NCBI RefSeq assembly: GCF_003814875.1
Contig: NZ_RKQF01000001.1
Coordinates: forward strand, 1,922,001 to 1,986,000
Reading direction: 5' to 3'
From: Streptomyces sp. Ag109_O5-1
Lineage (GTDB): Bacteria > Actinomycetota > Actinomycetes > Streptomycetales > Streptomycetaceae
DNA: 64,000 nucleotides
Both the position numbers and the translations under genes were made by a program. This document shows, one piece after another, positions 37,966 to 47,270 of this stretch (within the stretch, counting starts at the first letter, position 1; each line of letters begins with the position of its first letter). The notes beneath the pieces were generated by a model that made no database searches, was not told the DNA's origin, and saw only the letters and a list, made by a program, of their open reading frames with translations.

Positions 37966-39537
37966 ATGGGACACGGTCGTCGCACCACCGCTTTGCGTAA
38001 CTCCGCCGTAGGGGCCGCCGCCGCGGCCCTGATCGCCGGTTCCGTCGTCGGCCTGGCTCCGGCCGCACAGGCCGCCGCCCCGGTCCGCTTCGTCGACATC
38101 ACCGGCTACGGCGGCACGGTACTGAAGGCGAACGTCGCCGCACCCGCGGACGCCGACGCCACGCACCGCTACCCGCTGATCGTGCTGCCCACGAGCTGGT
38201 CGCTGCCCCAGGTCGAGTATCTGGCCCAGGCCCAGAAGCTCGCCGACTCCGGCTACATCGTGGTCAGTTACAACGTGCGCGGGTTCTATCAGTCCGGCGG
38301 GCAGATAGAAGTGGCCGGTCCGCCGGACGTGGCGGACGCATCCAAGGTCATCGACTGGGCCCTCGCCAACACCGGTGCCGATCCACAGCACATCGGCATC
38401 GCGGGGGTGTCGTACGGCGCCGGGATCAGCCTGCTGGCCGCCGCGCACGACAAGCGGATCAAGGCGGTCGGCGCGCTCAGCGGCTGGGCGGACCTGATCG
38501 ACTCGATCTACTCGGGCCGCACCCAGCACGTCGAGGCGACCGCGCTCCTCGACGGCACGGCGACCCTGACCGGCCGCGAGAGCCCGGAGGCCAAACAGAT
38601 CTTCAAGGACTTCTACGCCTCGAACCTGGACCGGGAACAGGCGATGATCGACTGGGGGGAGAAACGTTCCCCCGCGACCTATCTCGACCAGCTCGACAAG
38701 AACGGCGCGGCCGTCTTCATGGCCAACGCCTGGAGCGACTCCATCTTCCCGGCCAATCAGTACGCCGACTTCTACGACAGGCTGACGGTCCCGAAGCGCC
38801 TGGAGCTGCGCCCCGGCGACCACGCCACCGCCGAGCTGTCCGGCCTGCTCGGGCTGCCCAACGACGTGTGGACCGACACCGAGCGCTGGTTCGACCACTA
38901 TCTCAAGGGCGCGGACAACGGCGTCGACCGCGAGCAGCCGGTACAGCTCGAGTCCCGTACCAGCGGCGGCTACGAGGGTTACCCGGACTGGAAGTCGGTG
39001 GGCGCCACCCGGAAGAAGCTCGCCCTCGCCGGTGCGACGACCATCCACGCCAACGTCGACTCGGGCGCGGACGGCGGGGTGGTGCTCCTCTCCGGCCTTC
39101 TCGACCAGGTCGCCCAGCTGCCGCCGGTCGCCTCGATCCCGCTGCTGCCCCGCCGCTGGGCCGCCGTCTGGCAGTCCGAGCGGTACGGCAGCGCACAGCA
39201 GGTGCGCGGCACCGCCCGGCTGCACACCACCCTCACCCCGACGAAGGAGAGCGGCACCCTCGTCGCCTACCTCTACGACGTGGGCCCGCTCGGCCTCGGC
39301 AAGCTGGTCACCCACGCGCCGTACACCTGGTACGACCGCACGCCCGGCAAGTCGTTCGACGTGGACCTCGACCTGTTCTCCACGGCCTACGACGTACCGG
39401 CCGGGCACCGGCTCGCGCTGGTGATCGACACGGTGGACCCGCTCTACATCGAGCACAACCCGTCCGGCGCGCAGCTGACCTTCTCCTCGCCGGTGGACGA
39501 CCCGTCGTACGTGTCCGTCCCGCTGCGCGAGCAGTGA
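37966..39537 (+). CDS. secreted S15/CocE-type alpha/beta hydrolase (X-Pro dipeptidyl-peptidase family)
   Basis: The 523-residue precursor begins MGHGRRTTALRNSAVGAAAA, with cleavage near AAQAAAP. The catalytic domain has the nucleophile elbow GIAGVSYGAGIS (Ser about residue 148) and a PF02129-type ARS fold (VVSYNVRGFYQSGG). The C-terminal half is the jelly-roll domain typical of CocE/Xaa-Pro peptidases (LVTHAPYTWYDRTPGKSFDV, HRLALVIDTVDPL). Secreted proteolysis of proline-containing peptides or ester hydrolysis is likely; substrate is not fixed by the sequence. Confidence 0.88.
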   Translation: MGHGRRTTALRNSAVGAAAAALIAGSVVGLAPAAQAAAPVRFVDITGYGGTVLKANVAAPADADATHRYPLIVLPTSWSLPQVEYLAQAQKLADSGYIVVSYNVRGFYQSGGQIEVAGPPDVADASKVIDWALANTGADPQHIGIAGVSYGAGISLLAAAHDKRIKAVGALSGWADLIDSIYSGRTQHVEATALLDGTATLTGRESPEAKQIFKDFYASNLDREQAMIDWGEKRSPATYLDQLDKNGAAVFMANAWSDSIFPANQYADFYDRLTVPKRLELRPGDHATAELSGLLGLPNDVWTDTERWFDHYLKGADNGVDREQPVQLESRTSGGYEGYPDWKSVGATRKKLALAGATTIHANVDSGADGGVVLLSGLLDQVAQLPPVASIPLLPRRWAAVWQSERYGSAQQVRGTARLHTTLTPTKESGTLVAYLYDVGPLGLGKLVTHAPYTWYDRTPGKSFDVDLDLFSTAYDVPAGHRLALVIDTVDPLYIEHNPSGAQLTFSSPVDDPSYVSVPLREQ

Positions 39538-39579
39538 TCTCCGGCTGCCGCCGGCCGGGCCTGGCCCTGGCTGCTGCTC

Positions 39580-40461
39580 CTACGGTCGAGGGGCCGTGGG
39601 GGCGCCCCCACCGGGCAGCAGCGTCCCTGGTTCGGCCGGGGCCACCTCGACGGCCTCGGTCTTGGGACTGCGCTGCTCCCGTCGGGCCGCCCAGCCGGCG
39701 AACCACGAGAGCAACATGCACATCCCGATGTAGATCGGCGAGATCACCATCACCACAGGGATGAACGGCAAATCGTAGTCGAGGTTCGACGCGATCAGTT
39801 TCCCGGCATGGAGGAACTCCTCGTAGGTGATGAGATAGCCGAGCGAGGTGTCCTTCAGGGCCACCACCAGCTGGCTGATGATGGCGGGCAGCATGGCCCG
39901 GACGGCCTGGGGCACCAGAACGTACGCCATGACCTGGGACTTGCGCATGCCGAGCGCGAACGCGGCCTCCCGCTGGCCGCGTTCGACGCTTTCGACGCCG
40001 GCGCGGAAGACCTCGGCGAGCACCGAGCCGTTGTAGAGGGTGAGTCCGGCGACCAGGGCGGGCAGGGGCTGGACCTTCAGCGCCACGAAGATGAAGAAGA
40101 TCATCACGAGGACGGGCATGGCGCGGAAGAACTCGACGACGACGGTGGCCGACCAGCGCACCGGACGGTGCTCCGAGAGCCGTCCGGTGGCCAGCAGGCC
40201 GCCCAGGGCCAGGGAGAGGACGGCCGCCATGGCGAAGGCCTTGAGCGAGTTGCCGAGGCCCCGCAGGAGGAGTTCCTGGATCCCCTTGTACTCGAAGGGC
40301 ATCCACTTCGTGTAGGTGAACTGCTCGGTGTCGAACAGGAGATAGAGGATCCAGGCGAGCAGGGCGAGGATCAGGACGGTGGCCAGGACTCCGTAGAGGC
40401 GGTGCCGTCGGCGGGTCCTGGGGCCGGGGACGTCATAGAGCGCGGTGGCTGCCCCGGTCAC
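39580..40461 (-). CDS. gluD: glutamate-type ABC transporter permease GluD
   Basis: The 293-residue membrane protein has the HisM-type permease helices and the EAA loop (SVERGQREAAFALGMRKSQV). The C terminus carries a Pro/Ala-rich cytoplasmic tail. The GTG at 40461 overlaps the gluC stop by four bases (GTGA). It is the fourth gene of a gluA-gluB-gluC-gluD array and should pair with GluC in the inner-membrane permease for glutamate or a related acidic amino acid. Confidence 0.93.
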   Translation of the reverse strand: MTGAATALYDVPGPRTRRRHRLYGVLATVLILALLAWILYLLFDTEQFTYTKWMPFEYKGIQELLLRGLGNSLKAFAMAAVLSLALGGLLATGRLSEHRPVRWSATVVVEFFRAMPVLVMIFFIFVALKVQPLPALVAGLTLYNGSVLAEVFRAGVESVERGQREAAFALGMRKSQVMAYVLVPQAVRAMLPAIISQLVVALKDTSLGYLITYEEFLHAGKLIASNLDYDLPFIPVVMVISPIYIGMCMLLSWFAGWAARREQRSPKTEAVEVAPAEPGTLLPGGGAPTAPRP

Positions 40462-41102
40462 CGGGCGACTCCCCACTCGCGCTCCATCAGATGGAACAGG
40501 GCGCTGATCGCGAGGGTGATGACGAGGTAGCCGACGGCGATCCAGACGAACGTCCAGACGACGTTGTAGCCGAGCTCGCTCAACGTCTTGTAGGTGCCGA
40601 GGAGTTCGGTGACGCTGAAGGCCCCCGCGATGGCGGAGTTCTTGGCGAGCGCGATAAGGGTGGAGCCGATCGGCGGGATGACCGAGCGGAACGCCTGGGG
40701 CAGGATCACCAGGTTGAGTGTCTGTCCGAAGGTCATGCCGAGGCTGCGGGCCGCCTCGCCCTGTCCTCTGGGCACGGTGTTGATGCCGGAGCGCAGCGCC
40801 TCGCAGATGAACGCGGAGGTGTAGCAGCCGAGCGCGATGACCGCGAACACCTTGAAGGGCAGCACCAGACCGAACCGGGGCAGGCCGAGCAGGACCGCGA
40901 AGAACAGCAGGGTGAGCGGGGTGTTGCGGAGCACGGTGACCCAGGCCGTGCCGAAGACGCGGAGGGAGCTGACGGGCGCGACCCGGAAGGAGGCCATCAG
41001 GAAGCCCAGGACGAGGGCCAGCACCGAGGAGTAGACGGTGAGTTGGACGGTGCCGAGGAAACCCTCGGCGTAGGTGTGGAAGTTCTCTGTGAGTACGTTC
41101 AT
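40458..41102 (-). CDS. gluC: glutamate-type ABC transporter permease GluC
   Basis: This 214-residue permease starts MNVLTENFHTYAEGFLGTVQ. It has the conserved FLASFRVAP helix region, the permease EAA motif VPRGQGEAARSLGMTFGQTL, and IPPIGSTLIALAKNSAIAGA. It lies 11 bases after gluB and overlaps gluD by four bases. With GluD it forms the membrane channel fed by the GluB lipoprotein and energised by GluA. Confidence 0.94.
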   Translation of the reverse strand: MNVLTENFHTYAEGFLGTVQLTVYSSVLALVLGFLMASFRVAPVSSLRVFGTAWVTVLRNTPLTLLFFAVLLGLPRFGLVLPFKVFAVIALGCYTSAFICEALRSGINTVPRGQGEAARSLGMTFGQTLNLVILPQAFRSVIPPIGSTLIALAKNSAIAGAFSVTELLGTYKTLSELGYNVVWTFVWIAVGYLVITLAISALFHLMEREWGVAR

Positions 41103-41113
41103 GCCGTCCTCGC

Positions 41114-42043
41114 TCAGCTCGCGGGATAGCGGTCGATCGGGGGCGGCTCGGGGGCGGGTACACCGGACAGGCCGAGCGTCGCCTCGTACGCCCTCTTCCA
41201 GTCGCCGTTCTTCTGACGTGCCTCCAATGCGTCGTTCATCGCGAAGCGCAGGGCGTTGTCGTCGCGCGGGACGCCGATGCCGTACGGCTCCTTCGAGAAG
41301 GGTTTGCCGACGACCTTGAGTTCGCCGGGGGCCTTCGCCGCATAGCCGATGAGGATGGCGTCGTCGGTGGTGACGGCGTCGACCTGGTAGGTGAGCAGGT
41401 TGTCGACGCAGACGGAGTAGGTGTCGTAGGCGACCAGGATCGCCTTCGGATAGTCGGTCCTGATCCGCTGGTACGGCGTCGAACCGGCCGCCGAGCAGAC
41501 GCGTTTGCCGTCGAGGTCCTCGGGGCCGTGGATGTCGTTCTCGTCCCGGCGCACCAGCAGGGACTGGCCGGCCATGTAGTACGGGCCGGCGAAGCCCACG
41601 AGTTTCCTGCGGTTGGCGTTGATGGTGTAGGTGCCGACGTAGTAGTCGATCTGGCCGTTCTGCAGGGCGGTCTCGCGGTTGGCGGAGGCGATGGTCTTGA
41701 AGCGGATCGTCTTCGGGTCGAGGCCGAGGGAGGCGGAGATCATCCTGGCGATCTCGATGTCGAAGCCCGAGTAGACGCCGGTGGCCGGGTCCCTCTCCCC
41801 CAGGTAGGGCTGGTCCTCCTTGACGCCGACGACGAAGTAGCCGCGCTTCCTCGCCCGGGTCCAGGTCGGCGAGTCGGGCAGCCGGAAGCGCTGCGCGACC
41901 TGGTAGGTGGGGAGTTTGTCGGCCGCCGGGCCCTTGCCGGGCGGGCTGCCCTCCTTGCCACAGCCGGTGAGGCCTGCGCCCACGACGGTGAGCAGCGCGG
42001 TGAGCAGGGCCAGGGCGGCGGGCACACGGGGGGTACGGAACAT
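41114..42043 (-). CDS. gluB: glutamate-binding lipoprotein GluB
   Basis: A 309-residue periplasmic-type binding protein with a lipobox (GAGLTGCGKEG; lipid on Cys about residue 27). The SBP family-3 domain includes YFVVGVKEDQPYLGERDPAT, GFDIEIARMISASLGLDPKT and DYYVGTYTINANRRKLVGFA. These place it with glutamate/aspartate-binding proteins of polar amino-acid uptake systems. The ATG is at 42043. It follows gluA by 16 bases. Confidence 0.93.
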   Translation of the reverse strand: MFRTPRVPAALALLTALLTVVGAGLTGCGKEGSPPGKGPAADKLPTYQVAQRFRLPDSPTWTRARKRGYFVVGVKEDQPYLGERDPATGVYSGFDIEIARMISASLGLDPKTIRFKTIASANRETALQNGQIDYYVGTYTINANRRKLVGFAGPYYMAGQSLLVRRDENDIHGPEDLDGKRVCSAAGSTPYQRIRTDYPKAILVAYDTYSVCVDNLLTYQVDAVTTDDAILIGYAAKAPGELKVVGKPFSKEPYGIGVPRDDNALRFAMNDALEARQKNGDWKRAYEATLGLSGVPAPEPPPIDRYPAS

Positions 42044-42059
42044 GGTCGGTGCTCCCCGC

Positions 42060-42803
<744 letters not shown>

Positions 42804-42949
42804 ACGCAGCCCTACCCACTCTCAGCCGTGTCGTGGTCGCCGCAAACTATCCAGCCCTGAGAGGACTCATGGCACGACACGCACTTTTCGGGCATTAGCC
42901 GTATTTACACCGCGTACGGGCCGCTTTACGCCGTATGCGAGGCCGCCGA

Positions 42950-43357
42950 TCAGGCCTCGGCGACCTCGGCATAGAGCTGTGAGAGCTCAGGGGCGCCGCT
43001 GGCGGCCCAGTCCTGGCCGGATGTGACGACCTCGAACTCCCGCCCCGACGCCAGTCGCACCACCGGCTCGCCGTCCGCCCGGATCTCCCATTCCGCACCC
43101 GGCACGGTCCGGATCAGCACGGTGCCCAGATACAGGCCCGCGTCGGTGCCCAGCCAGGGCAGGGTCTCCTCGTCGTCGCGCCAGCGCGGCAGCAGCTGGT
43201 CGAGGGCCTCCAGCGAGGCCGGGGAGTCGTCGAGCGCGACGCCCTCCTCGGCCGCCTGGGCACGCAGCAGCTCGCACTCGGCGAGCAGCTCGGGGTCGGC
43301 GGTGTGGGGGGCGTCTCCGGTCCTGCCGTGCCTGTTACCCAGAAATGGGATGTTCAT
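42950..43357 (-). CDS. DUF6278-like hypothetical protein
   Basis: This 135-residue acidic protein starts MNIPFLGNRHGRTGDAPHTA (ATG 43357). A compact domain contains LLAECELLRAQAAEEGVALD, WLGTDAGLYLGTVLIRTVPG, and AEWEIRADGEPVVRLASGRE, a pattern I associate with the actinobacterial DUF6278 family. No catalytic motif can be seen. It lies between gluA and exonuclease III on the same strand but is not tightly coupled to either. Function unknown. Confidence 0.8.
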   Translation of the reverse strand: MNIPFLGNRHGRTGDAPHTADPELLAECELLRAQAAEEGVALDDSPASLEALDQLLPRWRDDEETLPWLGTDAGLYLGTVLIRTVPGAEWEIRADGEPVVRLASGREFEVVTSGQDWAASGAPELSQLYAEVAEA

Positions 43358-43373
43358 GGACCCAGACTGACAC

Positions 43374-44153
43374 TCACACGTCCAGGTCCACCACCACCGG
43401 CGCGTGATCGGACGCACCCTTGCCCTTGCGCTCCTCGCGGTCGACGTAGGCGTCCTTGACGGCCTTCGCGAACGGCTCGTTGCCGTACACCAGGTCGATG
43501 CGCATGCCGCGGTTCTTGGGGAAGGCGAGCTGGCGGTAGTCCCAGTAGGTGTACGGGTGGTCGTACTTCAGCGGGCGCGGGACGACGTCGGACAGGCCGG
43601 TCTCGCGCAGGGCGGTCAGCGCGGCGCGCTCGGCCGGGGTGACATGGGTGAGGCCCTCGAAGGCGGCCCTGTCGAAGACGTCGTCGTCGGTCGGCGCCAC
43701 GTTGTAGTCACCGAGGACCGCGAAGGGACGGCTGCCGCCCGCGTCACCGGCGACGGCGGCCTTCAGCGCCTCGAACCACTGGAGCTTGTAGGCGTAGTGC
43801 GGGTGGTCCACCTCGCGGCCGTTGGGCACGTACACCGACCAGACGCGGACCGGGCCGCACGTCGCCGAGATCGCGCGGGGCTCCTGGGCCCCGTCGTAGC
43901 CGGGGTCGCCGGGCAGGCCCTTGACGACGTCCTCCAGGCCGACCTTCGACAGCACCGCCACGCCGTTCCACCGCCCGGTCGCGTTCACCGCGGCCTCGTA
44001 GCCCAGCTCGCGCAGCGGCTCGAACGGGAACTGCTGCTCGGCGAGCTTGGCCTCCTGGAGGCAGAGCACGTCGGTGCCGCTGCTCTCCAGCCAGGCCAGG
44101 AGCCTCGGCAGGCGGGCGGTGATCGAGTTCACGTTCCAGGTCGCGATGCGCAT
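43374..44153 (-). CDS. exodeoxyribonuclease III (xth/ExoA family)
   Basis: A 259-residue AP-endonuclease/exonuclease with the conserved TWNVNSITARLPRLLAWLES, the metal-binding Glu of DVLCLQEAKLAEQQFP, and the C-terminal SDHAPVVVDL active-site motif. It likely acts in DNA base-excision repair by cleaving 5' to abasic sites and removing 3' blocks. The start ATG at 44153 (MRIATWNVNS) is clear. It has 16 bases to the DUF6278-like gene on the same strand. Confidence 0.93.
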   Translation of the reverse strand: MRIATWNVNSITARLPRLLAWLESSGTDVLCLQEAKLAEQQFPFEPLRELGYEAAVNATGRWNGVAVLSKVGLEDVVKGLPGDPGYDGAQEPRAISATCGPVRVWSVYVPNGREVDHPHYAYKLQWFEALKAAVAGDAGGSRPFAVLGDYNVAPTDDDVFDRAAFEGLTHVTPAERAALTALRETGLSDVVPRPLKYDHPYTYWDYRQLAFPKNRGMRIDLVYGNEPFAKAVKDAYVDREERKGKGASDHAPVVVDLDV

Positions 44154-44189
44154 GCCTCACAACCTACCGGGCCCCTCTGACAACCTGCC

Positions 44190-44834
44190 TCAGACGTCCG
44201 CCGAGCCCCCCGCGGCCAGCCGCAGGTGCTCCGCACCGCCCAGGGCACCGATCTGGCGGTCGTAGATCGGGCGCGCGAGGTCGGTGAGGAGGGCGTCGTG
44301 GATGTCGTAGGCGCGCTGCGGCTTCACCTCGCGGACGTAGTCGATGACCTCGGAGATCTTGTTCCAGGGGGCCATCACCGGGAGCATCAGCGTCTCGACC
44401 GGGTGGTCGGGGACGGTGAGGGCGTCGCCGGGGTGGAAGACCTTGCCGCCGTCGATCAGGTAGCCGACGTTGGTGATGCGCGGGATGTCCGGGTGGATCA
44501 CCGCGTGCAGCTCTCCGTGCACCTGGACGTCGAAGCCGGCCGCGGTGAACGTGTCGCCGTGGCCGACGGTGTGCACCCGGCCCGGGAAGGCCGCCGCGAG
44601 CTGGTCGGCGACGGACTTCAGGGTCCAGATCTCGGTGGCCGGGTCGGCGTCCATGGCGGCCCGCAGCCGCCCCTCGTCGAAGTGGTCGCCGTGCTCGTGC
44701 GTGACCAGGATGGCGTCCGCGCCGACGGCCGCGTCCGCCTCGCTGAACCCTCCGGGGTCGAGGACGAGCGTGCGCCCGTCCTTCTCCAGGCGCACGCACG
44801 AGTGGGACTTCTTGGTGAGCTTCATGGTCACCAT
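44190..44834 (-). CDS. metallo-beta-lactamase-fold hydrolase (UPF0173-type)
   Basis: The start is probably ATG 44834 (MVTMKLTKKSHSCVRLEKDG), with GAGG 5 bases ahead. The zinc motif is VTHEHGDHFDE (THxHxDH) with further ligands near TVGHGD, NVGYLIDGG and HPGDALTVPDHPVE. A 214-residue single-domain MBL hydrolase of the YcjG/UPF0173 type is indicated. It likely acts on a small phosphorylated or thioester substrate. Same strand as ExoIII, 36 bases apart. Confidence 0.87.
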   Translation of the reverse strand: MVTMKLTKKSHSCVRLEKDGRTLVLDPGGFSEADAAVGADAILVTHEHGDHFDEGRLRAAMDADPATEIWTLKSVADQLAAAFPGRVHTVGHGDTFTAAGFDVQVHGELHAVIHPDIPRITNVGYLIDGGKVFHPGDALTVPDHPVETLMLPVMAPWNKISEVIDYVREVKPQRAYDIHDALLTDLARPIYDRQIGALGGAEHLRLAAGGSADV

Positions 44835-44891
44835 CCTGCCCTCGGAGGCGGGCCCGGCGCGTGCCGAAGCCTGGTGCTGCACGTACCCGGC

Positions 44892-46211
44892 TCATTCCTC
44901 GGGAGTGGTCTCCTCCCGGATGATCTGCTGGGCGACCCGGAACGCGCTGTTCGCCGCCGGCACCCCGCAGTAGACCGCCGCCTGCAGCAGCACTTCCTTG
45001 ATCTCGTCCGGGGTGAGGCCGTTGCGCAGGGCCGCCCGGACATGGAAGCCCAGTTCCTCCAGGTGGCCGCCCGCGACCAGCGCGGTGATCGTGACACAGC
45101 TGCGCGAGCGCCGGTCGAGACCGGGCCGGTCCCAGATCTCGCCCCAGGCATAGCGGGTGATGAACTCCTGGAAGTCCCCGGAGAAGTCGTCGGCCTGCGC
45201 CAGCGCCCGGTCCACATGCGCGTCCCCGAGCACCTCCCGGCGGACCTTGAGCCCCGCGTCGTACGGGTCGGGCCGGCCGAGCGGCTGCGGTGGTACGACG
45301 GCCGGGGCGATCTCGGCGATCGGCGTGACCTGGGGAGCGACCTGCGGCACGGCGAGGGGCGCGGCCGGCAGGACCGGCTTGACCGGGGCGGCCGGGATGG
45401 CCATCTGGCCGGTGGTCGAGTCGTAGGCGGGCTGCCAGGCGGTGGAGAAGTGCCGGACCAGGAGGTCGGTGACGGCGGCGGGCTGTTCGACCGGGACCAG
45501 GTGGGAGGCGCCGGGTACGACCGCGAGCCGGGCGTCCGGGATCCCGGCGACCAGGGTGCGGGCCTCGGCGGGGCCGGTGACCTGGTCGTCGGAGCCGACC
45601 AGGACGAGCGTGGGGACGCCGACCATGGCCAGTTCATGCCGTACGTCGAAGCCGGCCAGGGCCTCGCAGGCGGCGATGTAGCAGCCGGGGTCGGTGGTGC
45701 GGACCATCTGGACGGCCCACTCGGTGATCGCGGGCTGTGCTGCGGCGAACCCGCTGGTGAACCAGCGGTCGGGCGAGGTCCTGGCGATCGGGTCGAGGCC
45801 GTTGCTCCGCACGATCACCCCGCGCTGGCGGAACTCGTCCGCCGTCCCGAACCGGGGCGAGGCGGCGACCAGCGCAAGGGAGGCGATCCGTTCCGGGTGC
45901 CGCAGCGCCAGTTCCATGCCGACGGCACCGCCGAGCGCGCAGCCCGCGTAGCCGAAGCGCTGCACGCCGAAGGAGTCGAGCGTGAGCAGCAGCCGGGCGG
46001 TCAGCTCGGCCACGGAACCGGCCGGATGCGCCGGGGCACCGCCGTGCCCCGGCAGGTCGTAGCGGAAGACCCGCCACTGCTGGATCAGCTCCGGGATCTG
46101 CCGGTCCCACATGTGCCATGTGGTACCCAGTGAGGGACCCAAGATCAGGACCGGAGCGTCTTCTGGCCCGTCAAAGCGGTATTGCAGGGTGTTCGGGGGT
46201 GTCTCACTCAC
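44892..46211 (-). CDS. pcaL: fused 3-oxoadipate enol-lactonase-like / 4-carboxymuconolactone decarboxylase (PcaD-PcaC) with missing lactonase serine
   Basis: The 439-residue protein combines an alpha/beta-hydrolase half (about 1-265) with a C-terminal CMD half (DRRSRSCVTITALVAGGHLE, LRNGLTPDEIKEVLLQAAVY) as in actinobacterial PcaL. In PcaD enzymes the nucleophile elbow is GLSMGG; here it reads GCALGG, so the serine position is Ala (about residue 98) while the Asp (GSDDQV) and His (GASHLV) remain. Hence the lactonase half may be inactive or altered. No other pca genes are nearby. GTG start at 46211. Confidence 0.82.
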   Translation of the reverse strand: MSETPPNTLQYRFDGPEDAPVLILGPSLGTTWHMWDRQIPELIQQWRVFRYDLPGHGGAPAHPAGSVAELTARLLLTLDSFGVQRFGYAGCALGGAVGMELALRHPERIASLALVAASPRFGTADEFRQRGVIVRSNGLDPIARTSPDRWFTSGFAAAQPAITEWAVQMVRTTDPGCYIAACEALAGFDVRHELAMVGVPTLVLVGSDDQVTGPAEARTLVAGIPDARLAVVPGASHLVPVEQPAAVTDLLVRHFSTAWQPAYDSTTGQMAIPAAPVKPVLPAAPLAVPQVAPQVTPIAEIAPAVVPPQPLGRPDPYDAGLKVRREVLGDAHVDRALAQADDFSGDFQEFITRYAWGEIWDRPGLDRRSRSCVTITALVAGGHLEELGFHVRAALRNGLTPDEIKEVLLQAAVYCGVPAANSAFRVAQQIIREETTPEE

Positions 46212-47270
46212 GCCCCAGACCCTCTCACGTCTCACGGACGCCCCTATAACGCAGGGGTGCGGGAAACCGTTCTGACCAGGTTGAAGACCTGCAGGGCGGC
46301 CAACAGACCGCGGCACCGAGACCTCTTGACGCCCCCGAGATCGTCATCGTCGACACCGACGGGCTGCACGAGCTGGCCAGCCCGCACCTGACCGGTCGCC
46401 GCAGCGGCTGGTGGCCGGCCAGGGCACTGATCGCCAACGGCCACTGGTGTCGGCACCCGGCGCTACGTCATCGACATCTGGGAGCGAATCCGAGCCGCAC
46501 AGGACGACAGGTACTTCGCCCACCTCGCCTCGTCGGTAGGTACTCCCGGAGTACGGCGGCTGTGAGCGAGCCACCTGATCACTCCGCCGCACGAGAACGA
46601 GCGCGAGCTCGGCGTGTTCGGGAACGCGCTTACCGACGTCCTGGCCCGGCACGTCAAGGTGACGGGCTTCGACGACGTACTGACCTTCTACAGCACGGGC
46701 GAAGACGAGATCCGCGCGGCCCGCAGCTCGGTCTGGCTGTGGGCGTGGGTCTTGAACCGGGTGCGCAGCATCCTGCCGCTGCTGCGCGAGGGGGTCGGAC
46801 GCGGCGACCGTCTTCATCCGCGACGGCACCGACCAGGCCCAGGCCCGTTCGAGTGCGGCCGCTGCGGCGGCACCAGCATCGAACTGCGCCGCCGAGAGAG
46901 CGGCACCTAATATTGGCGCTGTTAACACACGGTCTGCAATACGAGGCCGAACGGCCGGAGCAGCCCCTGGAACCAGGACATCAGGTAGGCAAGGGCAGGA
47001 GTTGAGGGACCGGGCAACCCCCGCCCCGACTCCAGGATTTCGCGAACTCACTGGCATCCGCGGCACCTTCTGCGGCAGGCTTCCGCGTGCCAGCAACGGG
47101 ATCTCGCTCGTAGCCAGATCACCAGCTGCGCTTTAGCCAAGGAGTCTGCGGACGCACCCGGGCCACCGGCTTGTCTCTCACCTCATCTTTCACGTAGCAG
47201 GCACGAATCTGCGGCGGTGTTCCCTACCGTGCCCGCACTCGTTGCCCGTGCACCACACGGAGGCTCAGCC
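46212..47270. other. 1.06-kb degraded region with a helicase/PLD-like gene remnant
   Basis: Apart from the remnant described below, the region contains a leader with an imperfect GCCCCTATAACGCAGGGGTGC hairpin near 46233 and about 330 bases (46930-47260) without any gene I can support. GC content and coding bias drop compared with the first 46 kb. Confidence 0.55.
46325..46905 (+). pseudogene. remnant of a helicase-associated phospholipase-D-like protein
   Basis: Pieces in three frames read IVIVDTDGLHELASPHLTGR, RYVIDIWERIRAAQDDRYFA, and ITPPHENERELGVFGNALTD, continuing VLARHVKVTGFDDVLTFYST and the segment SVWLWAWVLNRVRSILPLLRE, then TVFIRDGTDQAQA in yet another frame. The last two resemble the C-terminal phospholipase-D/nuclease domain found on superfamily-1 helicase-like proteins (typically ...RVRSLLPVLREA...VTVFVRDPTDQ...). 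At least two frameshifts and premature ends exist. Family assignment is tentative. Confidence 0.45.
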
